From contig CAJMPQ010000005.1 of the NCBI GenBank assembly GCA_905215335.1, positions 88,130 through 152,129 on the forward strand: a stretch of DNA of 64,000 bases. Reading direction: 5' to 3'. Shown here one piece after another: positions 55,563 to 64,000 of this stretch. Both the position numbers and the translations under genes were made by a program. Below the pieces are notes generated by a model. It ran no database searches and was not told where the DNA came from. It was given only the letters and a program-made list of their open reading frames with translations. This DNA comes from an uncultured bacterium (GTDB lineage: Bacteria > Cyanobacteriota > Vampirovibrionia > Gastranaerophilales > Gastranaerophilaceae). Every line of letters begins with the position of its first letter. Positions within the stretch are counted from its first letter, which is position 1.

Positions 55563-56691
55563 ATTGAAAGAATTACATAATACAAATATCGAAACAGAAC
55601 TTATAAATATAGGTTTTGATAAAACGTATACTCAAAAAGCAAAAGAAAAATTTGAGTATAAAAATTTCAAAATATTTAATTTGACTGTCGCACAAGCAAA
55701 TATTTTGAAACAAACTGCTCTTTCTGTTGGTGCGGATTGCGGGACTCATAGAGAAGTTATCACTGGAAAAATTGAAACCTCCTCCTGCATTTTAGGTGGC
55801 AGCGTTTCTCAACTTTTAAAAATCTCACAAAAACTAAAACTGCAACCGTTCAAATTAAAAGAATTAGGATTACAGCTAGAAGAAATTTTGCAAAAATCAA
55901 ACTCAACGACAAAAACTAAAATAATTGGCGTACTAAATATTACACAGAACTCATTTTCTGATGGGGGAGAATATTATAAATTAGAAGATGCTATTACACA
56001 CTTAAATGAACTCATTGAAGATGGTGCAGATATTATCGATATAGGTGCAGAATCAACAAAACCATACTCTAAAGCTGTTGATACAGAAACTCAACTAAAA
56101 AATTTAGAACCAATTTTACAATACATAAAAGCAAATAATATAAAAACTCCAATTAGTATAGATACAAGAGATTCAATAGTTGCGCAAAAATGTATTGAAC
56201 TCGGAGCAAATATAATAAATGATGTTTCAGGATTTGACTATGATGAAAACATGGTTAAAGTTCTTGCAAAGAATCCGCAAGTTACAATAATTCTTCAACA
56301 TAGCCAAGGAATACCAGAAACAATGCAAAATGCTCCAACTTACAAAAATCTTATGGATGAAATTTATATAAATTTAAAAAATAAAGTAAATTTTGCCATT
56401 ACAAACGGAATAAAAAAAGAAAACATAATTATTGACCCAGGAATTGGATTTGGTAAAACCAGAGAACACAATTTTGAAATTTTAAAACGTTGGGCAGAAC
56501 TAAAAACAATTGGATGTCCTATACTCATAGGATTATCAAGAAAAAGTTTATTAAATATGCAGAACTCAAGTAATGAAGAAAAAGATATTTATACTCTTGC
56601 TCTTAATAGCGTTTTAATAAATGATAATATTGATTATATACGAGTTCACAATGTAAAAATGCATAAAAAACTTCAAGAAATAATGAATTAA
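55549..56691 (+). CDS. folP: Dihydropteroate synthase, long form
   Basis: Condenses p-aminobenzoate with hydroxymethyl-dihydropterin pyrophosphate in folate synthesis. 380 aa; the C-terminal 260 residues are the TIM barrel with IGVLNITQNSFSDGG, DGADIIDIGAESTKP, IIDPGIGFGKTREHNFE and a final IRVHNVKMHKK. About 120 extra N-terminal residues (ILKQTALSVGADCGTHREVI) resemble the extension of epsilonproteobacterial enzymes such as that of Helicobacter. The start is uncertain: no ribosome site, and the ATG is in a terminator stem; TTG 55564 is possible. Confidence 0.9.
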   Translation: MHDFLLKELHNTNIETELINIGFDKTYTQKAKEKFEYKNFKIFNLTVAQANILKQTALSVGADCGTHREVITGKIETSSCILGGSVSQLLKISQKLKLQPFKLKELGLQLEEILQKSNSTTKTKIIGVLNITQNSFSDGGEYYKLEDAITHLNELIEDGADIIDIGAESTKPYSKAVDTETQLKNLEPILQYIKANNIKTPISIDTRDSIVAQKCIELGANIINDVSGFDYDENMVKVLAKNPQVTIILQHSQGIPETMQNAPTYKNLMDEIYINLKNKVNFAITNGIKKENIIIDPGIGFGKTREHNFEILKRWAELKTIGCPILIGLSRKSLLNMQNSSNEEKDIYTLALNSVLINDNIDYIRVHNVKMHKKLQEIMN

Positions 56692-56739
56692 GCCAACAGA
56701 ACAATTAATAATTCTATTCATTAAAATAATAATACCACT

Positions 56740-57642
56740 ATGAAGGTAAATATTGATCTCACAACTGGTAAAATTATTTTAATACTTCTATTCTTGGGTG
56801 GAATTGGATTTTGGATATATACATACGCAACACATACATATATTAGGGCAGAATTCCAACATCTTGATCCGTTCCCAGCTAAAATGCCAGTTTATTATAA
56901 AGGCTATAAACTTGGCACAACTTCAAAAAACGAAATCTCAAAAGATTTTACCAAAACTATCTTGTATATAAACCTCAAACAGAGCGGCTTACACTTACCT
57001 AAAAATATCACTGCAGAAATTAAAAACCAAGCAGGAAGCTATTATGTTGAAATAGTTTGTCCAACAATACCTGCCAAAAGGTACATAAAAAGTGGTGATA
57101 TAATTAAAGGTAAAACATATTCTGAACTGGAAACAACAACAAAGCTTAACCAAGCTTATTTAGTAAGTTTAGCTCAAAAAGGGGACTCGCTGATAAGCTC
57201 CGCAACAAAACTAACCGATAATGCAGATAGACTTGTATCCTTAGTACAAGATGTCATCAATGAAAACAGAGCAGATATCAAATCTTCAACAAATAATTTA
57301 AAAGTAACCACTCAAAACTTAGCCGTAATAACTACTGATGTAAAAGAACTAGCCCAAAAAGCAAACACTAGTATCAATAAAAAAGATATTCAAGCTAGTA
57401 CACAAAATTTAAAAGTCATAACAAGTGATCTTACTAGAATTACAAATAACTTAATTCCTATAACTCAAAATCTAAAAGATACAACCTCAAATATACTAAA
57501 TGGATTACCAAAAATTGACAATTTAGTTGATAAAATAACAAGTGTAGTAACTAATATAAATGAAATATTACAAGGATTGAAGAATACACTTAAACAAAGA
57601 TTTTCAGGGTTCAGAATAATGTTTGGAAGAGCAATAAAATAA
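56740..57642 (+). CDS. MCE/MlaD-domain lipid-transport protein
   Basis: 300 aa. One N-terminal membrane helix (KIILILLFLGGIGFWIYTYA), then an MCE domain (about 35-130) with PVYYKGYKLGTTSKNEIS. The C-terminal half is a long periplasmic helix of heptad-like repeats (STNNLKVTTQNLAVITTDVK and QASTQNLKVITSDL). MlaD-type proteins form hexamers that carry phospholipid between membranes, so an outer membrane is implied. The usual MlaE/MlaF partners are not adjacent. No clear ribosome site; start inferred from the anchor. Confidence 0.82.
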   Translation: MKVNIDLTTGKIILILLFLGGIGFWIYTYATHTYIRAEFQHLDPFPAKMPVYYKGYKLGTTSKNEISKDFTKTILYINLKQSGLHLPKNITAEIKNQAGSYYVEIVCPTIPAKRYIKSGDIIKGKTYSELETTTKLNQAYLVSLAQKGDSLISSATKLTDNADRLVSLVQDVINENRADIKSSTNNLKVTTQNLAVITTDVKELAQKANTSINKKDIQASTQNLKVITSDLTRITNNLIPITQNLKDTTSNILNGLPKIDNLVDKITSVVTNINEILQGLKNTLKQRFSGFRIMFGRAIK

Positions 57643-57646
57643 AAAT

Positions 57647-57676
57647 AGAGGGTATTATAACAATACCCTCTTTTAA
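57647..57676. terminator. Bidirectional terminator, MCE gene / bioA
   Basis: AGAGGGTATT and its complement with A and T runs between convergent genes. Confidence 0.88.
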
Positions 57677-57680
57677 ATAT

Positions 57681-59033
57681 TTATTTATTATGTTCATTCA
57701 TCACTTCAATCATACATTCACGAGCAACATCAGTTACAAAATCCATATCATCTTTTTCAATAATTAGCGGTGGATTAAAGTAAATAACATCGCCCAAAGG
57801 TCTTAACAATACACCTTTTTTCAATGCTTTCTTATAAATTTGATACCCTAATCGTAAATGAGAAGGATAAGATTCCTTAGTTTTTTTATCCTTAACTATT
57901 TCAATTGCATTCACCAAACCAATATGACGAACTTCGCCAACATAAGGTAAATCTAAGAATTTATCACAAATAATCTTATTAAAATATTTAGCATTTTCTA
58001 CAGCTTTAGGAATAATTTGTTCATCTTCCAAAATATTTAGCACTTCAATTGCAGCAGAACAAGCTAAAGGATTTCCTGCATAAGTATGAGAATGCATAAA
58101 AGCTTTTCCTTTACCATAATCATCATAAAATGCATCGTAAATCTCTTGAGTAGTCACACAAATTGACATTGGCATATATCCACCGGTCAACCCCTTTGAC
58201 AAGCACATAATATCAGGAGAAACTCCTGCATGATCAAAAGCAAACATTTTACCTGTTCTACCATAACCTGTAGCTATTTCATCTGCAATTAAATGAACAT
58301 TATATTTATCACAAAGTGCTCTTAATTTAGTTAAATATAGTGGCGGATAAACTTTCATTCCGGCAGAACCTTGTAATAAAGGCTCAACTAACATCGCACA
58401 AGTTTCATTACCATACTTTTCAAAAGTTTCTTCTGCTTTTTCAAAGCATTCACAGTTACAATTATCCCTACATTTACCATAAGGACATCTAAAGCAATCA
58501 GGCCCAGGAACTCTTACAACATCCATCAAAATTGGTTTATAAATTTCAGAATACAAATCACAAGCACCAACAGATAATGCACCAATAGTTTCACCGTGAT
58601 AAGCATCAGTTAATGCCATAAATCTTTTCTTTTGTGGATTTCCTGTTTGTTGATGATATTGAAAACTCATTTTCATAGACATCTCTATAGCAGCAGAACC
58701 ATTATCCGCAAAATTAAACTTACACAAACCTTTTGGTAAAACTTTCATCAGTTTTTGACATAATGTTATTGCTGTTTTATGAGTAAAATTTGCAAAAATA
58801 ACGTGTTCCAAGGTATCTAATTGTTTTTTCATAGCTTCATTAATTCTCGGATTACAATGACCTAATAAATTGCACCACCAAGAAGAAACAATATCTTTAT
58901 AACACTTGCCATCTATATCATACAAATTAATACCTTTTGCATGGTCAATTACAATTGGCGCTAATGTCTCATAATCCTTCATCTGTGAACAAGGGTGCCA
59001 AATGTATTTTAAATCTTCTTCCTGCCAATTCAT
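57681..59033 (-). CDS. bioA: Adenosylmethionine--8-amino-7-oxononanoate aminotransferase
   Basis: PLP enzyme, 450 aa, making 7,8-diaminopelargonate in biotin synthesis. Typical points: IWHPCSQMKDYE near the N-terminus, LVEPLLQGSAGMKVYPP, DEIATGYGRTGKMFAFDHA, and the PLP Lys in CLSKGLTGGYMP. A Cys-rich segment (CFRCPYGKCRDNCNCECFE) is an insertion seen in some bacterial BioA. It lies 61 nt downstream of bioD. Confidence 0.94.
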   Translation of the reverse strand: MNWQEEDLKYIWHPCSQMKDYETLAPIVIDHAKGINLYDIDGKCYKDIVSSWWCNLLGHCNPRINEAMKKQLDTLEHVIFANFTHKTAITLCQKLMKVLPKGLCKFNFADNGSAAIEMSMKMSFQYHQQTGNPQKKRFMALTDAYHGETIGALSVGACDLYSEIYKPILMDVVRVPGPDCFRCPYGKCRDNCNCECFEKAEETFEKYGNETCAMLVEPLLQGSAGMKVYPPLYLTKLRALCDKYNVHLIADEIATGYGRTGKMFAFDHAGVSPDIMCLSKGLTGGYMPMSICVTTQEIYDAFYDDYGKGKAFMHSHTYAGNPLACSAAIEVLNILEDEQIIPKAVENAKYFNKIICDKFLDLPYVGEVRHIGLVNAIEIVKDKKTKESYPSHLRLGYQIYKKALKKGVLLRPLGDVIYFNPPLIIEKDDMDFVTDVARECMIEVMNEHNK

Positions 59034-59094
59034 AATTTACCTTCTTTCTATAAATATTGACTAGTTCAATTATAACACTTCAATATTGTATCCA

Positions 59095-59784
59095 TTAACT
59101 AAATAAGTTAAGTAATGCCTGTTCTGAAATATCAATATTTTTATCACCTTTTGTAATTGTTGCAACAACTTTTGTTGATGTTAAATTTTCAACTTGTAAT
59201 TTATTATCAATATGCATAAAATCATCTTTATCAAAATTATTTAAAATAATTCCTTTTATATTTAATCCATGAGCTTTTGCATATTCAACTGTTAAAATAA
59301 CTGAATTGATAGTTCCTAAACCACCATCAGCCACAATTACAATATCTAATCCTAAATTTTTAATAACATCTGGCAATAAAATTGTATCAGTATCTGTAAT
59401 TTTAAAAGGACAAGTTATACCTCCAGCACCTTCTACTAAAAGATAATCATATTTACTTGTCTTTTTATCAAAATCGTCATGAATTTTATCAAGAGAAATA
59501 CTAACACCTAAACGATTTGCAGCTAAATGAGGTGAAACAGCCTCTTCAAAACAATAAGATAAACAAGCCATAGGTTCTTCATCCAGACCTGAAGTTTTCA
59601 CAACAAAATCACAATCGCCAGGAAGCAAACTACCGTCTTTTTGCTTTATAGCACCACTTAAAGCTGGTTTATAATAACCGCAATTAAGTCCAAACTCTCT
59701 CATTTTTTTTACAATTAAACCTGAAACATAAGTTTTACCTATATCTGTTCCAGTTGCTGTAATAAATAAAGATTTACATACCAT
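59095..59784 (-). CDS. bioD: Dethiobiotin synthetase
   Basis: 229 aa, closes the ureido ring of dethiobiotin with CO2 and ATP. P-loop FITATGTDIGKTYVSGLI at the N-terminus, then YYKPALSGA with the CO2-site Lys, and LLVEGAGGITCPF. AAGGAG lies upstream of the ATG. Its operon with bioA supplies biotin that birA (2.1 kb) attaches to the decarboxylase alpha subunit. bioB and bioF are not in this window. Confidence 0.94.
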   Translation of the reverse strand: MVCKSLFITATGTDIGKTYVSGLIVKKMREFGLNCGYYKPALSGAIKQKDGSLLPGDCDFVVKTSGLDEEPMACLSYCFEEAVSPHLAANRLGVSISLDKIHDDFDKKTSKYDYLLVEGAGGITCPFKITDTDTILLPDVIKNLGLDIVIVADGGLGTINSVILTVEYAKAHGLNIKGIILNNFDKDDFMHIDNKLQVENLTSTKVVATITKGDKNIDISEQALLNLFS

Positions 59785-59803
59785 AATCCTAATCTCCTTA
59801 TTA

Positions 59804-59833
59804 AAAAAGCGGTAACATAGTTACCGCTTTTAT
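59804..59833 (-). terminator. Terminator after TpsB-like gene
   Basis: AAAAAGCGGTAAC and its complement with T run on the minus strand, between the TpsB-like gene and bioD. Confidence 0.9.
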
Positions 59834-59867
59834 TATATTGCAAAAATATTATTAGTTAAGTTTTATA

Positions 59868-61901
59868 TTATAATGAAGCTCCACCATCTAACAAGTAATC
59901 ATAGTGTCTAATATCATCATAATTATTTAAACTATCATCCGGAGGTGCAATTTGAGACTCAACTTTCTTTTGTGGAACAGGTTGAGGTTTTGTTGATCTC
60001 TTACTCAACAATGCACCTAAATCAGGTTCTAGAGTTAATTCAAAGTGGAATCTACCATATTTTCTATTTTGTTCATAAGCGTTGTTGATTAATGGATAGC
60101 CCCAATATAATCTAGCACTTAAGTCTCCAGGTAATTGAACTCTTAAACCCATACCTACTGATGCTAAGAAATAACTACCACCGTAGATATCTTGACCAAC
60201 CCAAGGGAATACACCAGCTGTATCAGCAAATACTGCACCCTTAATATATTGACCAATAAAGTTTTTAGTTTCTCCACTCTTAGTAGTAATTGTACGAGGT
60301 AACAATGGGAACATCAATTCACCACTGAAGAAGTAACCACTTTTACCCATTACAATACCTTCAGAATAACCTCTAACTGTAGCCAAACCACCTGTTTGGA
60401 ATTGATCTAGGTAAGGAATATATTTACTATTTGGAATAATTTGGTAACTACCACGTAATTGACCAATTACACCGTGAGAGAAATCATGTAATCTCAATAA
60501 TCCACCACTATATTTGAAGTAACTAGAATCACTATCAAAAATAGGGAATGCCATCGATGCGTTTTGACTTAAATACCAAATACCATATTTAGTATCTTTT
60601 CTCATATTCAAACCAACATCAACACTTGTAACTTGGTCAACATCAGAGAAAGGAGAATCACCCATCAACTCTTCAAATATACCATCATACTTTGACCAAG
60701 TTCTAGCTCGTTTGTAATTCAAAGCAGAATAAGTTTTCAACTCAAAACCACGAGTTCTAACAATTGGTTGATCATAGTATAAACTATATATATATGAATT
60801 ACTTTTTAAACCTAAACCTGTTAAGTAAGCCGGACCATATTTAACATTTGCAAAAGTTGAAGAATAAGAAAAACCTACTCTACCATCTTTCTTGTTAACT
60901 GGCATACTATAATCAAAGAATGGACTCACAGATCCGCCAGAGAAATATGAACCTAAACTCATTTGGTCTCTACGATGGAATAAACTATCAGCAACAATCA
61001 TAGGACCGCCTCTTAAAGAACCGGTACTTCTTCTACCAGCGTTATCCATTACACCAATAATGTGGAATGGGAATGTTTCTTGAGCTGTTAATTCAATATC
61101 TGTAGTTCCAGGAGTTTCACCAGCTTTTAAGTTTGCTGCAAGATTTACACCGTCATGATATCTGTTGAAATCCAATACATCTTTTTCTAAATCAACAATA
61201 TCAAACAATTCTCCAGACTTTTGTGGCATACGATCTAAGATATATTTATCTTTAGTGTATTTATTATTTACAACCGTAATATTGCCAATCTTACTTTCAA
61301 TAAGTTCAATTCTAATATTGCCATTAGTAACTGTTTGTTCTGGCAAATAAGCCCTTGCTGTAACATAACCGCGTTCAGCATATAAATTATTTAATTCATT
61401 GATAGCATTTTGAATATCAGACATAAATACGTTTTTACCAACATATTTACCGATAACTGCGTTAATATCTTCTTTTGATAAAATTTCAGAAGGCGAAACT
61501 TCAATAGAATTTACATAAACACCTTTTGAACCCATTTCATCAACAGTAGCTTTCATTGCATCAGGAATACTAGCCTCTGGGGTAGCAGAATTAGTAACAG
61601 TTGAGCCACCAGTTCCATAACGTTTTTGTTCATATTGATAATAATCCGAATCTGTACGTCTACGATTCTTATCGTATCTCATCATATCTGAGTCGTGAAT
61701 ACTAGATCCACCAACTTCGTTCATAACAGGAACTACACCGTGCGTATATCCAAAACCAGCAAAATTGCCACCTGCACTACCTACTGCACCTTCACCAGCT
61801 GCGAATGCAGGAACAAACAAATTTGAAAGAGATAAGGCACAACAGGTCGACACTGTTAAAATAGTACCAAGTAATCGATTACTTTTGTTAATCTTTTTCA
61901 T
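59868..61901 (-). CDS. Outer-membrane TpsB/ShlB-type two-partner secretion transporter
   Basis: 677 aa. Signal peptide region LTVSTCCALSLSNLFVPAFA; a polar linker; a POTRA region (about 140-270) with VNSIEVSPSEILSKEDINAV and LNNLYAERGYVTARAYLPEQ; then a 16-strand-type barrel from about 285, including LDQFQTGGLATVRGYSEG with the conserved VRGY loop. Exports a large TpsA-type protein or acts in outer-membrane assembly. No TpsA partner is in this window. A Pro/Gln/Lys-rich tail after the barrel (KPQPVPQKKVESQIAPPDD) is unusual because barrels normally end on an aromatic residue. Confidence 0.87.
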   Translation of the reverse strand: MKKINKSNRLLGTILTVSTCCALSLSNLFVPAFAAGEGAVGSAGGNFAGFGYTHGVVPVMNEVGGSSIHDSDMMRYDKNRRRTDSDYYQYEQKRYGTGGSTVTNSATPEASIPDAMKATVDEMGSKGVYVNSIEVSPSEILSKEDINAVIGKYVGKNVFMSDIQNAINELNNLYAERGYVTARAYLPEQTVTNGNIRIELIESKIGNITVVNNKYTKDKYILDRMPQKSGELFDIVDLEKDVLDFNRYHDGVNLAANLKAGETPGTTDIELTAQETFPFHIIGVMDNAGRRSTGSLRGGPMIVADSLFHRRDQMSLGSYFSGGSVSPFFDYSMPVNKKDGRVGFSYSSTFANVKYGPAYLTGLGLKSNSYIYSLYYDQPIVRTRGFELKTYSALNYKRARTWSKYDGIFEELMGDSPFSDVDQVTSVDVGLNMRKDTKYGIWYLSQNASMAFPIFDSDSSYFKYSGGLLRLHDFSHGVIGQLRGSYQIIPNSKYIPYLDQFQTGGLATVRGYSEGIVMGKSGYFFSGELMFPLLPRTITTKSGETKNFIGQYIKGAVFADTAGVFPWVGQDIYGGSYFLASVGMGLRVQLPGDLSARLYWGYPLINNAYEQNRKYGRFHFELTLEPDLGALLSKRSTKPQPVPQKKVESQIAPPDDSLNNYDDIRHYDYLLDGGASL

Positions 61902-62178
61902 TATCTTTATTCACCTTCTATTAGTTAAATATATCTAGTTTTATATCTGCAAATATATCTTATATTGTCTAACGATAGATGATAAATAAAAACCCTTTTT
62001 TAACTTTTGTAACAAGAAATTTACGAATTAATATAGGTTTATTATTTTACCACTATAATATTATACTGAATTATGCATGCTGTGTAAAGCTTGTAACAAA
62101 AAAAATAAACCAAATGGATTACTATACAGACATTATGAATTTGTGTTAAAATGACAAATGTTAAAAGGAGAGATAATT
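61902..62178. other. Divergent intergenic region (277 bp)
   Basis: Very AT-rich spacer between the divergent TpsB-like and Skp genes. It must hold both promoters, and TTAAAAT/TATACA-like boxes lie near 62130-62155. No hairpin, repeat or small ORF is convincing. Confidence 0.5.
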
Positions 62179-62631
62179 ATGAAAAAAAATTTAGGTTTAT
62201 TAGCTGTATCTATTGCAGTTTTAGGAGGTTTATCAATAAGTTCAGCAAATGCTGCAGATTTTTCAGTAGCAATCGTGGATGTTCCTCAAGTTGTTAATGC
62301 TTCAGCTCAAGTTCAAGCATTAAAAAAAGAACAACAAGCTAAAGCTAACGAAATTATTAAATTTGTAGAAAAAGCTAGAAAAGACGTAGCTACAATTACA
62401 GATGCAGACAAGAAAAAAGCAACTGAAGAAAAATACAATAAAGAATTAATTGCTAAAAAAGAAAAAATGGATCAAGAATACTCTGAAAAGTTAAAAGCTA
62501 TTGATGCGTCTATTTCAGAACAAATCCAAACAAAAGCTAAGGCTGATGGATATAGCTTAGTTTTAAGTAAAGGCATTGTATTATACGGCGGAAAAGATAT
62601 TACAGCAGAAATTATCAAAGTTGTAAAATAA
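62179..62631 (+). CDS. OmpH/Skp-family periplasmic chaperone
   Basis: 150 aa from the ATG at 62179 (AAAGGAG upstream). Signal peptide MKKNLGLLAVSIAVLGGLSI ending near SANA-AD, then VAIVDVPQVVNASAQVQALK, the typical OmpH/Skp beginning (VDxxxV followed by a helix), a long Lys/Glu coiled coil, and a final YSLVLSKGIVLYGGKDITAE. Guards unfolded outer-membrane proteins in the periplasm. Divergent from an outer-membrane barrel gene, a fitting neighbour. Confidence 0.92.
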   Translation: MKKNLGLLAVSIAVLGGLSISSANAADFSVAIVDVPQVVNASAQVQALKKEQQAKANEIIKFVEKARKDVATITDADKKKATEEKYNKELIAKKEKMDQEYSEKLKAIDASISEQIQTKAKADGYSLVLSKGIVLYGGKDITAEIIKVVK

Positions 62632-62655
62632 AATTTTATAAAATAAATTCTAATT

Positions 62656-62684
62656 AAAAAGCCTCTCTATTGAGAGGCTTTTCT
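62656..62684. terminator. Bidirectional terminator, Skp gene / hydA
   Basis: AAAAAGCCTCTC and its complement around TATT with T run, between convergent genes. Confidence 0.9.
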
Positions 62685-62689
62685 GTTCC

Positions 62690-64000
62690 TTAAATATCTC
62701 TATATGACCCCGAAAGTTTATCTGTATAAATTGTATGAAGAATTTCATGAGCCTTGTGAGAACCCGGATATTCCAAATACTCTTGATACAATTTTTGAAT
62801 AGAAGGATTCATATGAGATTTTCTTACTTGCAATTCGCTATCTTCCTTATATAAGCCATCTGCCCTTTCTTGTTTTATTTTAGAATCATCACAGCTTCTA
62901 GGTTGACCGCCACCATTTATACATCCTCCAGGACAAGCCATAACTTCAAGCATTTGAAAATCTGCTGTACCATTTTTAATTTCTTGAAGAGCTTTTTCAG
63001 CTTCTTTTAATGTCGAAACAACACGAACTACTAACTTAGTACCTTTCAAATCTAACTCAATTGATCTTGAACGGTTTGTAGTACCTCTCATTTGTTTTAT
63101 ATCAACATCATTTAAAGGTTCTCCAGTTGCAAATTCATAAGCAGTACGAACAGCAGCTTCTGCAACACCACCGGAAGCTCCAAATATAGTACCTGCTCCT
63201 GAATATTCACCAAAAGGAGAATTATGATCTTCTGGAGATAATGCATTAAAATCAATACCTGCCGATTTAATCATTTTACCCAATTCTTGAGTAGTGATAA
63301 CATAATCCGTATCAGGTCTGCCATTTCTATACATTTCTGGACGTTTACATTCATATTTTTTAGCTGTACAAGGCATAACCGCAACAACAACTAAATTTTC
63401 ACGTTGTACATTGAAATATTTTGGAACCAAATCTACTAATACCGGCGATAACATACTCATTGGAGATTTACAACTTGATAAATGATTTAACATTTCCGGG
63501 TGAGCAGTTTCCAGGTATTTAATCCACGCTGGGCAACAAGATGTAAACAAAGGTAGATTTTCACCCTTTTTAAGTCTTTCTAAAAACTCTGTTGCCTCTT
63601 CCATAATTGTTAAATCTGCAGAAAAATTAGTATCAAAAATTAAATTAAACCCAATTTTCCTCAATGCAGCATTCATCAAACCGATTGTATTTTGACCAGG
63701 CTTTAAACCAAACATTTCACCTAACGCAACCCTAGTTGCTGGAGCCATTTGAACAACAACAGTTTTTTCTGGATTTGTAATTTCACTCCAAACCTTTTCT
63801 GTTTCATCTTTTATTGTTAAAGCTCCAGTCGGACAAACTGCTACACACTGTCCACAGTTTACACAATCAACTTGTCCTAATGGTCTTCCATTCATAGGTT
63901 GTACAAGAGTTTTGGAACCTCGATTTGCAAACCCAAGAACTGCATGGCCTTGGACTTGGAAAGGGAATGGTACTCCATGTGCTTGCGCGAGTGGATGGCA
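62690..64000 (-). CDS. hydA: [FeFe] hydrogenase catalytic subunit (5' end beyond window)
   Basis: The open frame runs past the ATG at 63895 for 35 more codons to the window edge without a stop, so the gene is truncated by the window. The visible part has a ferredoxin cluster site CVNCGQCVAVCPTG and all three H-cluster signatures: L1 FTSCCPAW, L2 VMPCTAKKYECKR and L3 MACPGGCINGGGQP. The C-terminal GSHKAHEILHT is usual for NADH- or ferredoxin-linked multisubunit (HydABC-type) hydrogenases. It makes or uses H2 during fermentation and is a likely Rex target. Confidence 0.95.
   Translation of the reverse strand, partial: CHPLAQAHGVPFPFQVQGHAVLGFANRGSKTLVQPMNGRPLGQVDCVNCGQCVAVCPTGALTIKDETEKVWSEITNPEKTVVVQMAPATRVALGEMFGLKPGQNTIGLMNAALRKIGFNLIFDTNFSADLTIMEEATEFLERLKKGENLPLFTSCCPAWIKYLETAHPEMLNHLSSCKSPMSMLSPVLVDLVPKYFNVQRENLVVVAVMPCTAKKYECKRPEMYRNGRPDTDYVITTQELGKMIKSAGIDFNALSPEDHNSPFGEYSGAGTIFGASGGVAEAAVRTAYEFATGEPLNDVDIKQMRGTTNRSRSIELDLKGTKLVVRVVSTLKEAEKALQEIKNGTADFQMLEVMACPGGCINGGGQPRSCDDSKIKQERADGLYKEDSELQVRKSHMNPSIQKLYQEYLEYPGSHKAHEILHTIYTDKLSGSYRDI

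Noticed and set aside
62690..63895. Complete hydrogenase starting at the ATG at 63895
   Set aside because: The frame stays open with family-like sequence (GHAVLGFANRGSKTLVQPMN) to position 64000, so this ATG is internal and the gene is cut by the window edge.

Overview
The window is AT-rich, Gram-negative-type chromosomal DNA. It best fits a non-photosynthetic gut relative of the Cyanobacteria (Melainabacteria/Vampirovibrionia, probably Gastranaerophilales). Supporting signs are the cyanobacterial ATP synthase order a-c-b'-b with two b-type subunits, an outer membrane (TpsB-type barrel, Skp/OmpH chaperone, MCE protein, MsbA-like exporter), no photosynthesis or respiratory genes, and an anaerobic fermentative profile ([FeFe] hydrogenase, Rex repressor, Na+-pumping decarboxylase). 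The lineage is an inference from gene content; no database search was possible.

Layout. 1-2 kb: start of the atp operon (minus). 2.1-6.1 kb: birA-oadG-oadA-oadB, where a biotin ligase sits with the biotin-dependent Na+ pump it serves; bioD-bioA lie at 57.7-59.8 kb. 6.2-7.7 kb: an overlapping PurN-like/PurD-like pair in which both proteins have lost catalytic residues. 7.7-24.5 kb: ilvB, rph, HU, a GT2 glycosyltransferase, apt, then a long minus-strand run queF-yraN-speB-ligA plus envelope proteins, a dicarboxylate symporter and tRNA-Leu(UAG). 24.6-32.2 kb: hydrolase, MsbA-like exporter, CHAP amidase, coaE/rluB/thioesterase, rex, coaX. 32.4-33.7 kb: tuf alone. 33.8-35.7 kb: an array of six tiny genes. 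35.9-64 kb: ychF, a repeat protein, a giant GH13-like enzyme, ahcY, a TerC-family protein, uvrA, secreted or low-complexity proteins, obg, a radical SAM gene, folP, MCE protein, bioA/bioD, TpsB, Skp and a 5'-truncated hydA.

Most notable. (1) The 33.8-35.7 kb array encodes small paralogous proteins, one of them a ribbon-helix-helix protein, that share a C-terminal tail of the form NA-x-I-[LV]-x-A-LL. Most are separate promoter-gene-terminator units. (2) Four units of the array, plus three distant genes (a CHAP amidase, a 71-aa protein and a Gly/Met-rich protein), have the same upstream element: GCAATT, exactly 19 nt, then TAT[AC]TA. This looks like an undescribed regulon. (3) Four unrelated proteins without Sec signals carry a short [NS]-F-x-G motif near the N-terminus, a candidate targeting tag. 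(4) The PurN/PurD-like pair looks like repurposed or decaying pseudoenzymes. (5) The GH13 protein has about 500 residues inserted between conserved regions I and II.

No gene-free stretch exceeds about 300 bases once the small ORFs are counted. No CRISPR, IS element, rRNA or prophage was seen.
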